Shown: piece after piece, positions 24,423 to 33,260 of the stretch
Layout of the letters: every line of letters starts with the position of its first letter
How positions within the stretch are numbered: position 1 is the first letter of the stretch
Assembly (NCBI GenBank): GCA_015069385.1
Contig: SVIS01000010.1
Location: 1 to 48,548, forward strand
Source of the DNA: Clostridiales bacterium
GTDB lineage: Bacteria; Bacillota; Clostridia; Christensenellales; UBA1242
Direction of reading: 5' to 3'
DNA: 48,548 bases
Notes under the pieces: generated by a model
Database searches by the model: none
Seen by the model: only the letters and a program-made list of their open reading frames with translations
Told to the model about the DNA's origin: nothing
Made by a program: the position numbers and the translations under genes

Positions 24423-25097
24423 ATGGAAAATAAAACATGTGTAAATTGTATGGCTTCTCGTGGGGCATCACCAATCCCTGAAGAAGCAAAATGGGTACAA
24501 GTAAAAGATATTATGCAAATAAGTGGCTTTTCTCACGGGTGCGGAAAATGTGCACCTCAGCAAGGCACTTGCAAACTTACGCTTAATGTAAAAGATGGAA
24601 TTATTAAAGAAGCTTTAGTTGAAACAATTGGTTGTACTGGCATGACACACTCTGCAGGCATGGCATGCGAAATTTTAATTGGCAAAACACTTTTAGAGGC
24701 ATTAAATACCGACCTTGTTTGCGACGCTATTAACGATGCAATGAAACAAATATTTTTACAACTAGTATATGGCAGAAGCCAATCTGCCTTTTCAGAGGGC
24801 GGCTTAAATGTTGGTGCAGGCTTAGAAGATTTAGGAAAAAATTGGATGAGCGCCGTTGGAACTGCCTATGCTAACGAGCAAATTGGTCCTAGATATTTAA
24901 ACTTGGCAGAGGGTTATATTACAAAACTTGCCTTAGATAAAAATAATGAAATAATTGGTTATGAATATTTAAATATAGGCGGACTAGTTAAAATGTTAGA
25001 AGCCGGCGAACCATATGATGTTGTACGCACAAAAAACTGCAAAACATATGGCAGGTTTAGTGAAGGCGTTAAATTTATTGACCCAAGGAGCAAGTAA
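24423..25097 (+). CDS. IscU/NifU-like iron-sulfur cluster scaffold protein
   Basis: A 224-residue protein of the IscU-like group that in anaerobic bacteria accompanies GGGtGRT proteins. The core is SHGCGKCAPQQGTCKLTLNVKDGIIKEALVETIGCTGMTHSAGMACEIL. Cysteines at residues 40, 43, 50, 71 and 82 are candidate cluster ligands, and an extra C6-x2-C9 pair lies at the N-terminus. It is longer than classical IscU, with a C-terminal extension after residue 150. The ATG at 24423 follows AGGAG. It is the first gene of a three-gene operon and is followed by the GGGtGRT gene one base after its stop. Confidence 0.88.
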   Translation: MENKTCVNCMASRGASPIPEEAKWVQVKDIMQISGFSHGCGKCAPQQGTCKLTLNVKDGIIKEALVETIGCTGMTHSAGMACEILIGKTLLEALNTDLVCDAINDAMKQIFLQLVYGRSQSAFSEGGLNVGAGLEDLGKNWMSAVGTAYANEQIGPRYLNLAEGYITKLALDKNNEIIGYEYLNIGGLVKMLEAGEPYDVVRTKNCKTYGRFSEGVKFIDPRSK

Positions 25098-25098
25098 T

Positions 25099-26082
25099 AT
25101 GGAACAAACATTAGTTTTAAATACATTAAAAAAATATAATATTAAAGATTTAGAAGAGGCAAAACAAATTTGCCTAAAAGCCGGTGTTAAAGTTGAAGAA
25201 ATTGTTAAAAGTATTCAACCAATAGCATTTGAAGATGCAGTTGGGGCATATACTTTAGGAAGTGCAATTGCTCTTCTTTCTAAAAAACAAACGGCAGAAG
25301 AAACCGCCAAACTAATAGGTGAAGGTTTGCAGAGTTTTTGTAGGCTTGGTTCGGTTGCAGATGAACGCCAAATTGGTTTAGGTCATGGAAATTTGGCAAG
25401 CAAACTTTTAAACGAAAATACCAAATGCTTTTGCTTTTTAGCAGGTCATGAAAGTTTTGCCGCCGCTGAAGGTGCGATGGGAATTGCACTTAAAGCAAAT
25501 AAAGTTCGCAAAACTCCATTAAAAGTAATTTTAAATGGTCTTGGTAAAGATGCTGCGTACATTATTGCTAGAATTAATGGCTTTACTTATGTTGATACTA
25601 CTTTTAACCACGAAACTCATAAATTAACTGTAAATGGCGAAAAAGTTTTTGGAACTGGTGATCGGGCTGGCGTTAAAGTTTATGGTGCCTTTGATGTTTC
25701 CGAAGGTGTAGAAATAATGAAGTTAGAACAGGTTGATGTTTCTATTACTGGAAATTCAACTAATCCTGTACGTTTTCAACACCCTGTTGCTGGTACTTAT
25801 AAAAAATGGTGTTATGATAACGGCAAAGAATATTTTAGTGTTGCCTCTGGAGGTGGCACCGGTAGAACTCTTCACCCTGACAATGTTGCCGCTGGTCCTG
25901 CCTCTTATGGCTTAACAGATACAATGGGTCGCATGCACTGCGATGCTCAATTTGCAGGCTCTTCTTCTGTTCCTGCACATGTTGAAATGATGGGCTTTAT
26001 TGGTATGGGTAATAACCCAATAGTTGGTGCAACTGTAGCACTGGCAGTAGAAACTGCTCTTGCAAATCAAAAAAATAATTAA
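25099..26082 (+). CDS. GGGtGRT family protein
   Basis: A 327-residue protein of the GGGtGRT family, named for its SGGGTGRT motif, here at residues 250-257. It continues with LHPDNVAAGPASYGLTDTMGRMHCDAQF and the C-terminal VEMMGFIGMGNNPIVGATVALAVETA. Members are encoded next to IscU-like scaffolds, as here, and are linked to iron-sulfur metabolism, but their biochemical activity is not established. The ATG at 25099 begins one base after the upstream stop, with AAGGAG 8 nt before it, so translation is coupled. A longer in-frame reading from 25015 would overlap the scaffold gene and is not supported. Confidence 0.88.
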   Translation: MEQTLVLNTLKKYNIKDLEEAKQICLKAGVKVEEIVKSIQPIAFEDAVGAYTLGSAIALLSKKQTAEETAKLIGEGLQSFCRLGSVADERQIGLGHGNLASKLLNENTKCFCFLAGHESFAAAEGAMGIALKANKVRKTPLKVILNGLGKDAAYIIARINGFTYVDTTFNHETHKLTVNGEKVFGTGDRAGVKVYGAFDVSEGVEIMKLEQVDVSITGNSTNPVRFQHPVAGTYKKWCYDNGKEYFSVASGGGTGRTLHPDNVAAGPASYGLTDTMGRMHCDAQFAGSSSVPAHVEMMGFIGMGNNPIVGATVALAVETALANQKNN

Positions 26083-26096
26083 TTTAAGGAACAAAA

Positions 26097-26540
26097 ATGC
26101 GTGCTGTTATTCAAGTAGTAAAAAAAGCAAAACTCATTGCAAATGGTCAAGAATATTCTAATATTGAAAAAGGCTTTGTTGTTCTTTTAGGAATAACAAA
26201 CACCGATACAGAAAAAGATGCTGAATATATTGCAAATAAAATAGCAAAATTAAGAGTGTTTGAAGATGAAAATGGAAAATTAAACCTTGCCTTAAATAAT
26301 GTAAATGGCTCAGTTTTGCTGGTTAGCAATTTTACACTTTATGGCTCTACCAAAGGCACTAATAGACCAGATTTTATAAATGCAGCAAAACCAGAAATCT
26401 CTAAACCATTATATGAAAAATGTGTGCAAATTTTAAGTACACAAGTACCAACCAAAACTGGAGTTTTTGGCGCCGACATGCTAATAGAAATGATGGCTGA
26501 TGGACCCTGTACTATAATTATAGATACAGAAAAAAATTAA
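26097..26540 (+). CDS. dtd: D-aminoacyl-tRNA deacylase
   Basis: A 147-residue Dtd that removes D-amino acids (and glycine from tRNA-Ala) from mischarged tRNAs. MRAVIQVVKKAKL, GFVVLLGI, YIANKIAKLRVFEDE.GKLN and LLVSNFTLYG follow the family. Two active-site motifs are variant: SNFTL instead of the usual SQFTL, and ADGPCT instead of NxGPVT. The Gly-Pro that reads chirality is kept. AAGGAAC precedes the ATG, and the gene starts 14 nt after the GGGtGRT gene in the same operon. Length is normal. Activity is likely but the substitutions leave some doubt. Confidence 0.9.
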   Translation: MRAVIQVVKKAKLIANGQEYSNIEKGFVVLLGITNTDTEKDAEYIANKIAKLRVFEDENGKLNLALNNVNGSVLLVSNFTLYGSTKGTNRPDFINAAKPEISKPLYEKCVQILSTQVPTKTGVFGADMLIEMMADGPCTIIIDTEKN

Positions 26541-26551
26541 TTTTAATCGTG

Positions 26552-26584
26552 AAAAAATCCCTATTAAATAATTAGGGATTTTTT
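26552..26584. terminator. Bidirectional terminator after dtd
   Basis: AAAAATCCCTA/TAGGGATTTTT arms around a 9-nt loop, with A/T runs on both sides. Confidence 0.85.
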
Positions 26585-26593
26585 ATAAAACTT

Positions 26594-27091
26594 TTATTTT
26601 TCTAACAAATTATTAAAATTATTTAAAAATTCATTAATTTGTGAAATATTTAATGAATTATTAAATATGTTGGTATGAATAATATTTGTTTTGCTAAAAT
26701 GTGACAAATAGTCAAACATTTCATCATCAATAATTACATAATTATTATTTAAATTTATTGAATTTTCTTTTAAATAATTAACAATTTCTTCGCCCCTTAA
26801 ATGTTGATTTTGGGAAATATTAGTACAAGTTAATTTACTTAAATTATTTAATTTTACACCATTTTTTAACAATATATTTTTACACTTTTGCATATCTTTA
26901 CGCCAAGTTGAAGTAATAACTAAAACAACATTAAATATTTTGCTTAAATTGTTAATTAAATAATTTAAAGCAAAAACGCTTTGCGGATTAAAATTAGTTA
27001 TTAATTTACTTTGTTTTGATGTATGGCTTTTAATATAGGTCCAATCATACATAACACCATCTATATCTAAAAAAATATAAAAATTATTCAT
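26594..27091 (-). CDS. HAD-like hydrolase (HAD_SAK_2-like)
   Basis: A 165-residue HAD-fold protein. Motif I is FLDIDGVMYD (nucleophile D9, acid D11), motif II is VITSTWRKD, and a C-terminal VIIDDEMFDYL gives motif IV-like acids. The DIDGV...STWR pattern is that of the small HAD domains found in RNA-repair proteins and stand-alone homologues. The protein is very Asn-rich. Its ATG overlaps the stop of mnmA by one base (TAATG), so it is translationally coupled to a tRNA-modification gene, which fits an RNA-related role but does not prove it. Confidence 0.8.
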   Translation of the reverse strand: MNNFYIFLDIDGVMYDWTYIKSHTSKQSKLITNFNPQSVFALNYLINNLSKIFNVVLVITSTWRKDMQKCKNILLKNGVKLNNLSKLTCTNISQNQHLRGEEIVNYLKENSINLNNNYVIIDDEMFDYLSHFSKTNIIHTNIFNNSLNISQINEFLNNFNNLLEK

Positions 27092-28176
27092 TAGTCTAAC
27101 ACCTTATCTATAACTGCACCACCAAGGCAAATGCTATTTCCATTTTCATCGTTATTATATAAAACCACAAATTGTCCTGGAGTTACCGCACGTTGTTTTT
27201 GGTAGAAAGTAATTTCTACATGCTCATCAACAATTTTTACTCTTACTTTTTGGTCGGGTTGGCGATAACGAAACTTTGCAAAACAATCAAATTCTTGTTC
27301 TTTAGGTTTTTCTGGAATCCAATTAAATTTCTCACTAATCATACCGCTTGAAAAAAGTTCTTCCCCCTCACCTTGCGAAACATACAAAATATTATTTTTT
27401 AAATCTTTAGAAAGCACAAACCAGCGCTGGCCATTACTATCTGCCCTTCCGCCAATGCCAAGCCCCCTGCGCTGACCTATTGTATAATACATTAAACCTT
27501 CATGGTTGCCCACATGTCTGCCGTCTAAAGTCATAATTTTACCGGGTTTTGCAGGCAAATATTCTTTTAAAAATTTTTTAAAATTACGTTCACCAATAAA
27601 GCAAATGCCTGTACTATCTTTTTTTTCGGCGGTTGAAAGTTCTAACTTTGCAGCAATCTCACGTACTTTTGGTTTTTCTATATTTGCAAGTGGAAAAAGT
27701 ACATATTTTAACTGTTCTTGTGAAAGTTGATTTAAAAAATATGATTGGTCTTTATTCAAATCATCTGCTTTGCACAAATAATATTTACCATCTTTTTCTA
27801 TCTTTTTGCAATAATGTCCGGTTGCTATATAATCAGCCCCCAAACTTTTGGCAAACTCTAAAAATGGGCCAAATTTAATTTCTCTATTACATAGAACATC
27901 TGGGTTTGGCGTTCTGCCTTTTTCATATTCTTCTAAAAAATATTTAAATACTCTATCGTAATACTCCTTTGCATAATTAACACTAAAATATGGTATACCA
28001 ATTTTAGAGCAAACACGTTTAACATCTTCATAATCTTGCTCAGAAGTACAAATTTCGCTTTGTTCTTCCCAATTTACCATAAAAAGGCCAACTACGTCGT
28101 GACCTTGTTCTTTTAACAAATATGCAGCAACTGAAGAGTCTACTCCACCGCTAACACCTACAACTACTTTTGCCAT
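27091..28176 (-). CDS. mnmA: tRNA-specific 2-thiouridylase MnmA
   Basis: A 361-residue enzyme that adds the 2-thio group to the wobble uridine of tRNA-Lys, -Glu and -Gln. The PP-loop SGGVDSS (residues 9-15) binds ATP. The catalytic cysteines are C96 in [12 protein letters not shown] and C192 in [12 protein letters not shown]. The C-terminal part has [13 protein letters not shown] and the beta-barrel ending at CLGGAVI. Length is typical. AGGAAAA precedes the ATG. It lies 9 nt after the TM2 gene and overlaps the HAD gene by one base, so the three form an operon. Confidence 0.96.
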   Translation of the reverse strand: MAKVVVGVSGGVDSSVAAYLLKEQGHDVVGLFMVNWEEQSEICTSEQDYEDVKRVCSKIGIPYFSVNYAKEYYDRVFKYFLEEYEKGRTPNPDVLCNREIKFGPFLEFAKSLGADYIATGHYCKKIEKDGKYYLCKADDLNKDQSYFLNQLSQEQLKYVLFPLANIEKPKVREIAAKLELSTAEKKDSTGICFIGERNFKKFLKEYLPAKPGKIMTLDGRHVGNHEGLMYYTIGQRRGLGIGGRADSNGQRWFVLSKDLKNNILYVSQGEGEELFSSGMISEKFNWIPEKPKEQEFDCFAKFRYRQPDQKVRVKIVDEHVEITFYQKQRAVTPGQFVVLYNNDENGNSICLGGAVIDKVLD

Positions 28177-28185
28177 AAATTTTTC

Positions 28186-28671
28186 CTATTTCATTAAATT
28201 TTTGCCATCGGTGAAATCAACCGCAACAGGTATTTTATACTTATTAAATATGCCATCGCAAAAATCAAAAAACCACATTATTCCATCGATTGAAACTGGT
28301 AAAAAAGCAAAACTCATAATATATTCTATATTTATTGCACTTGAAAGCACTGTTAAAATGAGTGTACCAAGACCAACAATTATTTGAAAAACCGCTTTTA
28401 CATAACGACCAACATAAAAATTATGAGCACCAAAAAAGCCTAAAAAACCACACAAAAACAAAAATGTTTTTTTGCTAACATCTTTTGGAAACATTGGTGC
28501 TTTGACTACTTCATTTGATTTTCCAGAAAGAATAAGCCCTTTTGCAAGTTTATTACTACCATTTTCTACTCTAGAAAAAATTAAGCCACACTCTGCACAT
28601 TTAAATGAGGTATAATGATTTTTTGTGCCACAGCGAGGGCAGCGTTTTGCTTTATAATTACTTCTTCTCAT
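28186..28671 (-). CDS. Zinc-ribbon TM2-domain membrane protein
   Basis: A 161-residue protein. An N-terminal zinc ribbon, RCPRCGTKNHYTSFKCAECG, is followed by a linker and a TM2 domain: KKTFLFLCGFLGFFGAHNFYVGRYVKAVFQIIVGLGTLILTVLSS, with the GxxGxHxFYxG turn, then a third hydrophobic stretch ending IDGIMWFFDFC. TM2 proteins are small, poorly understood membrane proteins. The ATG at 28671 lies only 7 nt after the TAATAT box of a strong promoter and has no Shine-Dalgarno site, so translation is probably from a leaderless mRNA. It is the first gene of an operon with mnmA and the HAD gene. Confidence 0.85.
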   Translation of the reverse strand: MRRSNYKAKRCPRCGTKNHYTSFKCAECGLIFSRVENGSNKLAKGLILSGKSNEVVKAPMFPKDVSKKTFLFLCGFLGFFGAHNFYVGRYVKAVFQIIVGLGTLILTVLSSAINIEYIMSFAFLPVSIDGIMWFFDFCDGIFNKYKIPVAVDFTDGKNLMK

Positions 28672-28677
28672 AATAAA

Positions 28678-28703
28678 AATATTAGCACATATGCTAATAT
28701 TTG
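28678..28703 (-). promoter_or_regulatory. Promoter, palindrome and tpiA terminator in one element
   Basis: AAATATTAGC and GCTAATATTT are perfect arms around a 6-nt loop, followed on the minus strand by U5, so they can end tpiA transcription. The same bases form a promoter: TTGACA (28702-28707), 17-nt spacer, TAATAT (28679-28684), 7 nt before the TM2 gene ATG. The two uses overlap almost completely. Confidence 0.65.
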
Positions 28704-28709
28704 TCAAAA

Positions 28710-29453
28710 TTAACTATTACAGATTTTTGCAAACTCATCAGCTTTTAAAGATGCTCCACCAACAAGTAATCCATTAATACCATTTGCGCCTAAAAACTGC
28801 TTACAATTTTGTGTATTTACACTGCCACCATAAAGCAATTTTAAGTTTTTTGCTGCTTGACTAGTAAATTCAACACTTACTTGATTTCGTATTATATTTG
28901 CAGCCTCTTCTATTTCTTTAACGGTTGGCAAAACACCCGTGCCAATTGCCCAAATAGGTTCATATGCAATAATTATATTTTTTAACTCATTTTCATACAA
29001 CCCTTTTAAGGTCTCAGAAATAATTTTTTCAAGTGCCATTTTATATTTCCTATTCTGACGCTCATACTTTGTTTCGCCAACACAAAGAACTACTTTTAAA
29101 CCTTGACTTAGTGCTTGCTTAATTTTTTTATTAATAGTTTCGTTTTTTTCTAAAAACAATTTACGCCTTTCGCTATGTCCAACAATTACAAGTTCTGCAC
29201 CAACACTTTTTAGCATGTCAGCAGATATTTCACCAGTATATGCGCCGCTTACCTCTGATGACAAATTTTGAGCGCCCAATAAAACTTTACTTGCTGTAAG
29301 TTTTTGTTTAGTAAACATTAAATTTGTAAAAGAAGGAAAAATTGCTATTTCGTTTTTAGACTGCTCTACTTTTTTTAAAAATAATTCACAATAGTTTTCC
29401 ATATCTTTTAAATTAAAATTCATTTTTAAGTTACCGTAAATTAATTTTTTCAT
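28710..29453 (-). CDS. tpiA: Triosephosphate isomerase
   Basis: A 247-residue TIM barrel that interconverts dihydroxyacetone phosphate and glyceraldehyde 3-phosphate. Catalytic residues are visible: N8 and K10 in GNLKMN (usually GNWKMN), H93 in VGHSERR, E165 in AYEPIWAIGTG, and the phosphate loop YGGSVN...GLLVGGASL. The catalytic loop 6 is GTGVLPT rather than GTGxTAT-like. The length is normal. It lies 98 nt downstream of pgk with a strong terminator between them, so the two glycolytic genes can be expressed separately. Confidence 0.96.
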   Translation of the reverse strand: MKKLIYGNLKMNFNLKDMENYCELFLKKVEQSKNEIAIFPSFTNLMFTKQKLTASKVLLGAQNLSSEVSGAYTGEISADMLKSVGAELVIVGHSERRKLFLEKNETINKKIKQALSQGLKVVLCVGETKYERQNRKYKMALEKIISETLKGLYENELKNIIIAYEPIWAIGTGVLPTVKEIEEAANIIRNQVSVEFTSQAAKNLKLLYGGSVNTQNCKQFLGANGINGLLVGGASLKADEFAKICNS

Positions 29454-29493
29454 AATAAAATTTCCTTTTGGACCAAATTAAATATATTTTTCC

Positions 29494-29538
29494 TAAAAAA
29501 AGACTAAAAATTAATAAAACTTAATTATTTTTTTAGTC
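29494..29538 (-). terminator. Terminator of pgk
   Basis: GACTAAAAATTAA (29502-29514) pairs with the arm at 29521-29538 with small bulges, followed on the minus strand by U7. Confidence 0.75.
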
Positions 29539-29551
29539 AATTTTTGTATTT

Positions 29552-30730
29552 TTAAATTTCTTCTATAACAGCAACACCCGGCAAACTTTCGCCAGCCATA
29601 AGTTTTAAACTTGCCCCACCGCCCGATGAAACGTGGTAGATTTTGTTTGTATTGCCAACTTTTTTAATTGCAGAAACACTATCGCCCCCACCAACAACTG
29701 CTTTACCTTTAAATTTTAAAACAAGTTTAGCTACAGTTTCGGTACCTTTGCAGAAATGTTTAAACTCAAACACCCCTAAAGGGCCATTCCAAACTATTGA
29801 ATTTGCATTGTTTATTTCTTTTTTAAACAATTTAACTGTTTTAGGACCAATATCTAAGCCTTGCCAACCATTTGGGATATTGCCACTGAATTTTTTTGCT
29901 CTTGCGTTTGGACTAAATTCTGTTGCACATAAATAATCAATAGGAAGAACAATTTTTACATTATTTTCTTGTGCCTTTGCTAAGATTTCTTTAGCAACTT
30001 CAATTTTAGTATCATCTACAAGTGAATTACCAACATTAACGCCTTGAGCCTTTAAAAAAGTATAAGCCATGCCACCACCAATTAAAAGTGTGTTGCACTT
30101 TTCTACTAAATGATTAATAAGCGTTATTTTATCGCTAACTTTTGCGCCACCTAAAATTGCAACAAGAGGACGTTCAGGAGCATCAATAACCGCTTTAATA
30201 GCATTAATTTCTTTCCCCATTAAAAAACCAACAGCATTTGGTAAAAGTTCAGCAACTCCAAAAGTCGACGCATGTTTTCTATGTGCTGTACCAAAAGCAT
30301 CATTAACATAAATATCAGCAAGACGTGCTAAATTTTTAGCAAATATTGGATCATTGCTTTCTTCTTCTTTATAAAATCTAACATTTTCTAATAATAGAAC
30401 TTCGCCAGGTTTTAAACATTTTGTTTTTGCTTCAACCTCATCACCAACACAATCAGATACAAAGAACACTCTTCCAAGCAATTCTTTTACTAAATATTTT
30501 GCAACTGGCAACAATGAATATTTTTGATTTTTTTCACCATTTGGTCTACCAAGATGCGAACATATTATAACTTTTGCATTTTGCTGTAATAAATATTTAA
30601 TTGTTGGAAGTTCAAGTTTGATTCTAGTGTCATCGGTTATAAAACCATTTTCATCTAAAGGAACATTAAAATCTACTCTAAGTAATACTCGTTTATTATT
30701 TACATCAATATCTTTTATAGTTTTTTTCAT
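29552..30730 (-). CDS. pgk: Phosphoglycerate kinase
   Basis: A 392-residue enzyme that makes ATP from 1,3-bisphosphoglycerate. RVLLRVDFNVPLDE at the N-terminus, SHLGRPNG, ENVRFYKEEE, YVNDAFGTAHRKHAST, and the nucleotide-side GGAKVSDKI and GGGDSVSAI are all present, ending with SSGGGASLKLMAGESLPG. The ATG at 30730 is preferred because GGAGGGG lies 5 nt before it; an ATG six codons upstream would place the start inside the ribosome binding site. The promoter TTGAAT-16-TAAAAT is at 30771-30798. Length is typical. Confidence 0.96.
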   Translation of the reverse strand: MKKTIKDIDVNNKRVLLRVDFNVPLDENGFITDDTRIKLELPTIKYLLQQNAKVIICSHLGRPNGEKNQKYSLLPVAKYLVKELLGRVFFVSDCVGDEVEAKTKCLKPGEVLLLENVRFYKEEESNDPIFAKNLARLADIYVNDAFGTAHRKHASTFGVAELLPNAVGFLMGKEINAIKAVIDAPERPLVAILGGAKVSDKITLINHLVEKCNTLLIGGGMAYTFLKAQGVNVGNSLVDDTKIEVAKEILAKAQENNVKIVLPIDYLCATEFSPNARAKKFSGNIPNGWQGLDIGPKTVKLFKKEINNANSIVWNGPLGVFEFKHFCKGTETVAKLVLKFKGKAVVGGGDSVSAIKKVGNTNKIYHVSSGGGASLKLMAGESLPGVAVIEEI

Positions 30731-30770
30731 AAGCCCCTCCAAATACAAAATAAACTAAAATTTCTCAAAT

Positions 30771-30798
30771 ATTTTACCACATACTTTAAAATATTCAA
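30771..30798 (-). promoter_or_regulatory. pgk promoter
   Basis: TTGAAT (30793-30798), 16-nt spacer, TAAAAT (30771-30776). Confidence 0.65.
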
Positions 30799-30856
30799 AA
30801 CATTTTTATATTAGTTCAAAAATTTAGCATTTTTATATTTAATAACATCATAAACT

Positions 30857-31630
30857 ATGTTAATGAAAAGCAAAATGAATAAAAAAAGTTTTTTTACCAA
30901 GGTATTTACAATTTGTTTTTGTGTAATAAGTTTTGCACTTGTTGTTTCAATGGCTGATATTTTTTCAAGCCTAATTACAGTTGGTGGTTTCAGTTTTGTT
31001 AATGAAAATATTTCAGCAAATGAATATTCAGTTTATGCAATTTGCACATCTAACCATCCTACAAAACTTCTTGCAGAAGAATTTGCCGAAGATATTAAAA
31101 AACAAGGTGGTGCAGGGTGTGTATATATGAACGAACAATCATATTACATTATAGCAAGCATATACGAAACAGAAAGCGATGCCCAAAAGGTAAAAAATAA
31201 TTTAATAGAAAGCAAACCTAATGTTAGTATACAAAAACTTGTAATTCCTAAAATAACCATTAGCAGCAATTTAACCACTCAAGAAAAAAATACAGTAATG
31301 AACTGTATTTCCATTTTTAAAACAAGTTATCAAAAGTTATATGATATTTCTGTTAGTTTAGATACAAATGTAGAAACCGAAGTTGGAGCAAGATTACTAG
31401 TAAACGAATTAAACAGCGAACTTGGAACAATTTATAATAACTTCAACACTTTATTTTCTGACAATCTTTCTACAGATTTATTGCGTATTAAACTTGCAAT
31501 AGAAGAACTTAAAAACCATTTACAAACTTTAATAGATGCGTCAGGAACTGTTACGTACAGTGCTTATGTAAAAGAGTGCTATTGTAAGATTATAATGTCT
31601 TATAAATCGCTTGCAGAAAGTTTTAATTAA
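30857..31630 (+). CDS. Membrane-anchored SPOR-like protein
   Basis: A 257-residue protein with one N-terminal membrane segment (about residues 14-38). The rest is likely outside. Residues about 55-115 (EYSVYAICTSNHPTKLLAEEFAEDIKKQGGAGCVYMNEQSYYIIASIYETESDAQKVKNNL) resemble a SPOR domain, which binds denuded peptidoglycan glycans in dividing or sporulating cells. The C-terminal half is helical and unrecognised. Three in-frame ATGs (30857, 30863, 30875) are possible; none has a strong ribosome binding site. It is divergent from pgk. Its 3' end overlaps the convergent radical SAM gene by 8 bases. Confidence 0.7.
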   Translation: MLMKSKMNKKSFFTKVFTICFCVISFALVVSMADIFSSLITVGGFSFVNENISANEYSVYAICTSNHPTKLLAEEFAEDIKKQGGAGCVYMNEQSYYIIASIYETESDAQKVKNNLIESKPNVSIQKLVIPKITISSNLTTQEKNTVMNCISIFKTSYQKLYDISVSLDTNVETEVGARLLVNELNSELGTIYNNFNTLFSDNLSTDLLRIKLAIEELKNHLQTLIDASGTVTYSAYVKECYCKIIMSYKSLAESFN

Positions 31631-32489
31631 TGTATTTAAATTTTGGGATATATGCTTCTTTTGCACTAGATAATTCTTGCACATAACCATCTAAATTTAG
31701 AGAAATATATTCATTTAAGACCAAATTATATTCTCTTTTTGTTATTTTTCTATTAATTTGCTTAAATTCACATGCTTTACCATATGGTGTGTATTGTGCA
31801 AGCAAACTGACTTTTGTATTTGGTATTTGCTCTTTTATAGTTTGCAAAACTTTTATACTATCACTTACACAAAGAGGCAAAACCATATGTCTAACAATTA
31901 CTCCTTGCAAAATTTTTCCGTTTTCAGCATATATGTCCGGTTTTAATTTTCTCATGAGTTTTATTGCATTTAATGCCACATAAAAATAATCTTCTGCATT
32001 TGAAAATTTTTTTGCAATATTAGACGAATGATACTTAAAATCTGGTAAAAATACATCAACATATGGAGCGACCATTTGTAATGTTGATAAATTTTCGTAT
32101 GAATTTGTGTTATAAATAACTGGAATTTTAGGCTTATAAATTTTTAATGCTTCTACAATTTGCAAAGCATAATGAGTTGGGCTTACCAAATTAATGTTTT
32201 CAGCACCCATATTTTCTAATTCTTTAAAAATATCTACAAGCTCTTGCACTGAAATAAACTTACCACCACCAAGAGTTGAAATATCATAATTTTGACAAAA
32301 AACACAATTTAAATTACAACCAGAAAAAAATATTGCCCCACTGCCCTTATTTAAACTTATGCATGGCTCCTCGAATTGAAACAATTCATAATGAGCAATT
32401 TTTAAACGCAGTGGCATTTTACAATTGCCACATGCTTTTTGTTCATCTCTTTCTTTACCACATTTTTTTGCACATATATTGCAAATCAT
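31623..32489 (-). CDS. Radical SAM protein, pyruvate-formate-lyase-activase-like
   Basis: A 288-residue radical SAM enzyme. The 4Fe-4S ligands are C58, C62 and C65 in SGCNLNCVFCQNYDIS. An N-terminal cysteine cluster (C3, C6, C10, C20, C23) suggests a second metal site, as in PflA-like proteins of the uncharacterised activase group. GAENINLVSPTHY and VDVFLPDFKY are typical of this subgroup. The ATG follows AGGAG. It begins 16 nt after the original end of murI, so it is probably in the uvrB-murI operon. The target protein is not known. Confidence 0.85.
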   Translation of the reverse strand: MICNICAKKCGKERDEQKACGNCKMPLRLKIAHYELFQFEEPCISLNKGSGAIFFSGCNLNCVFCQNYDISTLGGGKFISVQELVDIFKELENMGAENINLVSPTHYALQIVEALKIYKPKIPVIYNTNSYENLSTLQMVAPYVDVFLPDFKYHSSNIAKKFSNAEDYFYVALNAIKLMRKLKPDIYAENGKILQGVIVRHMVLPLCVSDSIKVLQTIKEQIPNTKVSLLAQYTPYGKACEFKQINRKITKREYNLVLNEYISLNLDGYVQELSSAKEAYIPKFKYIN

Positions 32490-32505
32490 TTTTTTCTCCT
32501 ATGTT

Positions 32506-33240
32506 TTAAATATTTACTTGGTTTTGTATAAATGATTTTAATGTGTTGTCTTCACTTGTTAGAATTATTTTTAAACTAGACTTATTTTTGTTTTTTCTGA
32601 TTAAAAATTTACAAATATTTGCGACTTGAGGTTCACACTCAAAAATATTTATCTTATTATTAAACATGTTTTTAATTTCATTTTCTATATGTTTAAAGTG
32701 TGTACAACCAAGTGCTATATTTTGAATATTTTTATATTTTTTATTAATAAATTAATTTTTTAATGTTTTTTGCAAGTTTTTTTCATCAATTTGACAATTT
32801 TTTGATAATTTTTCATCAATATATTTTGGTAAATTTTTTATCCATAAAGTTTTGAACTTATAATTAAATAAATAATATTTTACCCAATTTGATTGTTTAA
32901 TTGTATTTTTTGTTGCAAACAATAGTTTGTCACCTTTTTGCACTATTAAACTTTTTAAATTTGGAAATGTTTTTATAACCGGTAAATTGATTTGTTCTAA
33001 CATTTTATAATTTATTAAACTACTTGCCGTGTTACAACCAATAATTAAAATATCTAAATTAAAATTTGAAAGTAAAAAATCAATATTATCCTTTATAATC
33101 TGATCCAATATTTTTATATTTTTATTTCCATAAGGACAATTTTTATTATCTACCAAATATACAAAATCTTCGTTAAAATGTTTAAGACACTCATTAATTA
33201 CATTTGCGCCACCGCTGCCGCTATCTATTACACCAATCAC
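32506..33240 (-). pseudogene. murI: Glutamate racemase with an in-frame stop
   Basis: MurI makes D-glutamate for peptidoglycan. The GTG at 33240 opens an uninterrupted frame with IDSGSGGANV, GCNTASS (catalytic Cys 69) and ends after 162 codons at TAA (32752-32754). The same frame then continues for 81 codons to a TAA at 32506-32508 and contains NIALGCTHF, the second catalytic cysteine (codon 179), and ECEPQVANICKFL. Together they give about 244 codons, the normal MurI length. One nonsense substitution therefore separates the two halves. Without the second cysteine the short product should be inactive. A sequencing error, a second racemase elsewhere, or a D-amino acid transaminase would explain viability. 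It follows uvrB by 20 nt without a clear ribosome binding site. Confidence 0.8.
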
Positions 33241-33260
33241 ATTTGTTTATATGATTTTTT

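Noticed and set aside
32752..32754. Stop-codon reassignment or programmed read-through in murI
   Set aside because: TAA ends many intact genes here, and no pseudoknot or recoding signal is evident; a plain nonsense mutation is simpler.
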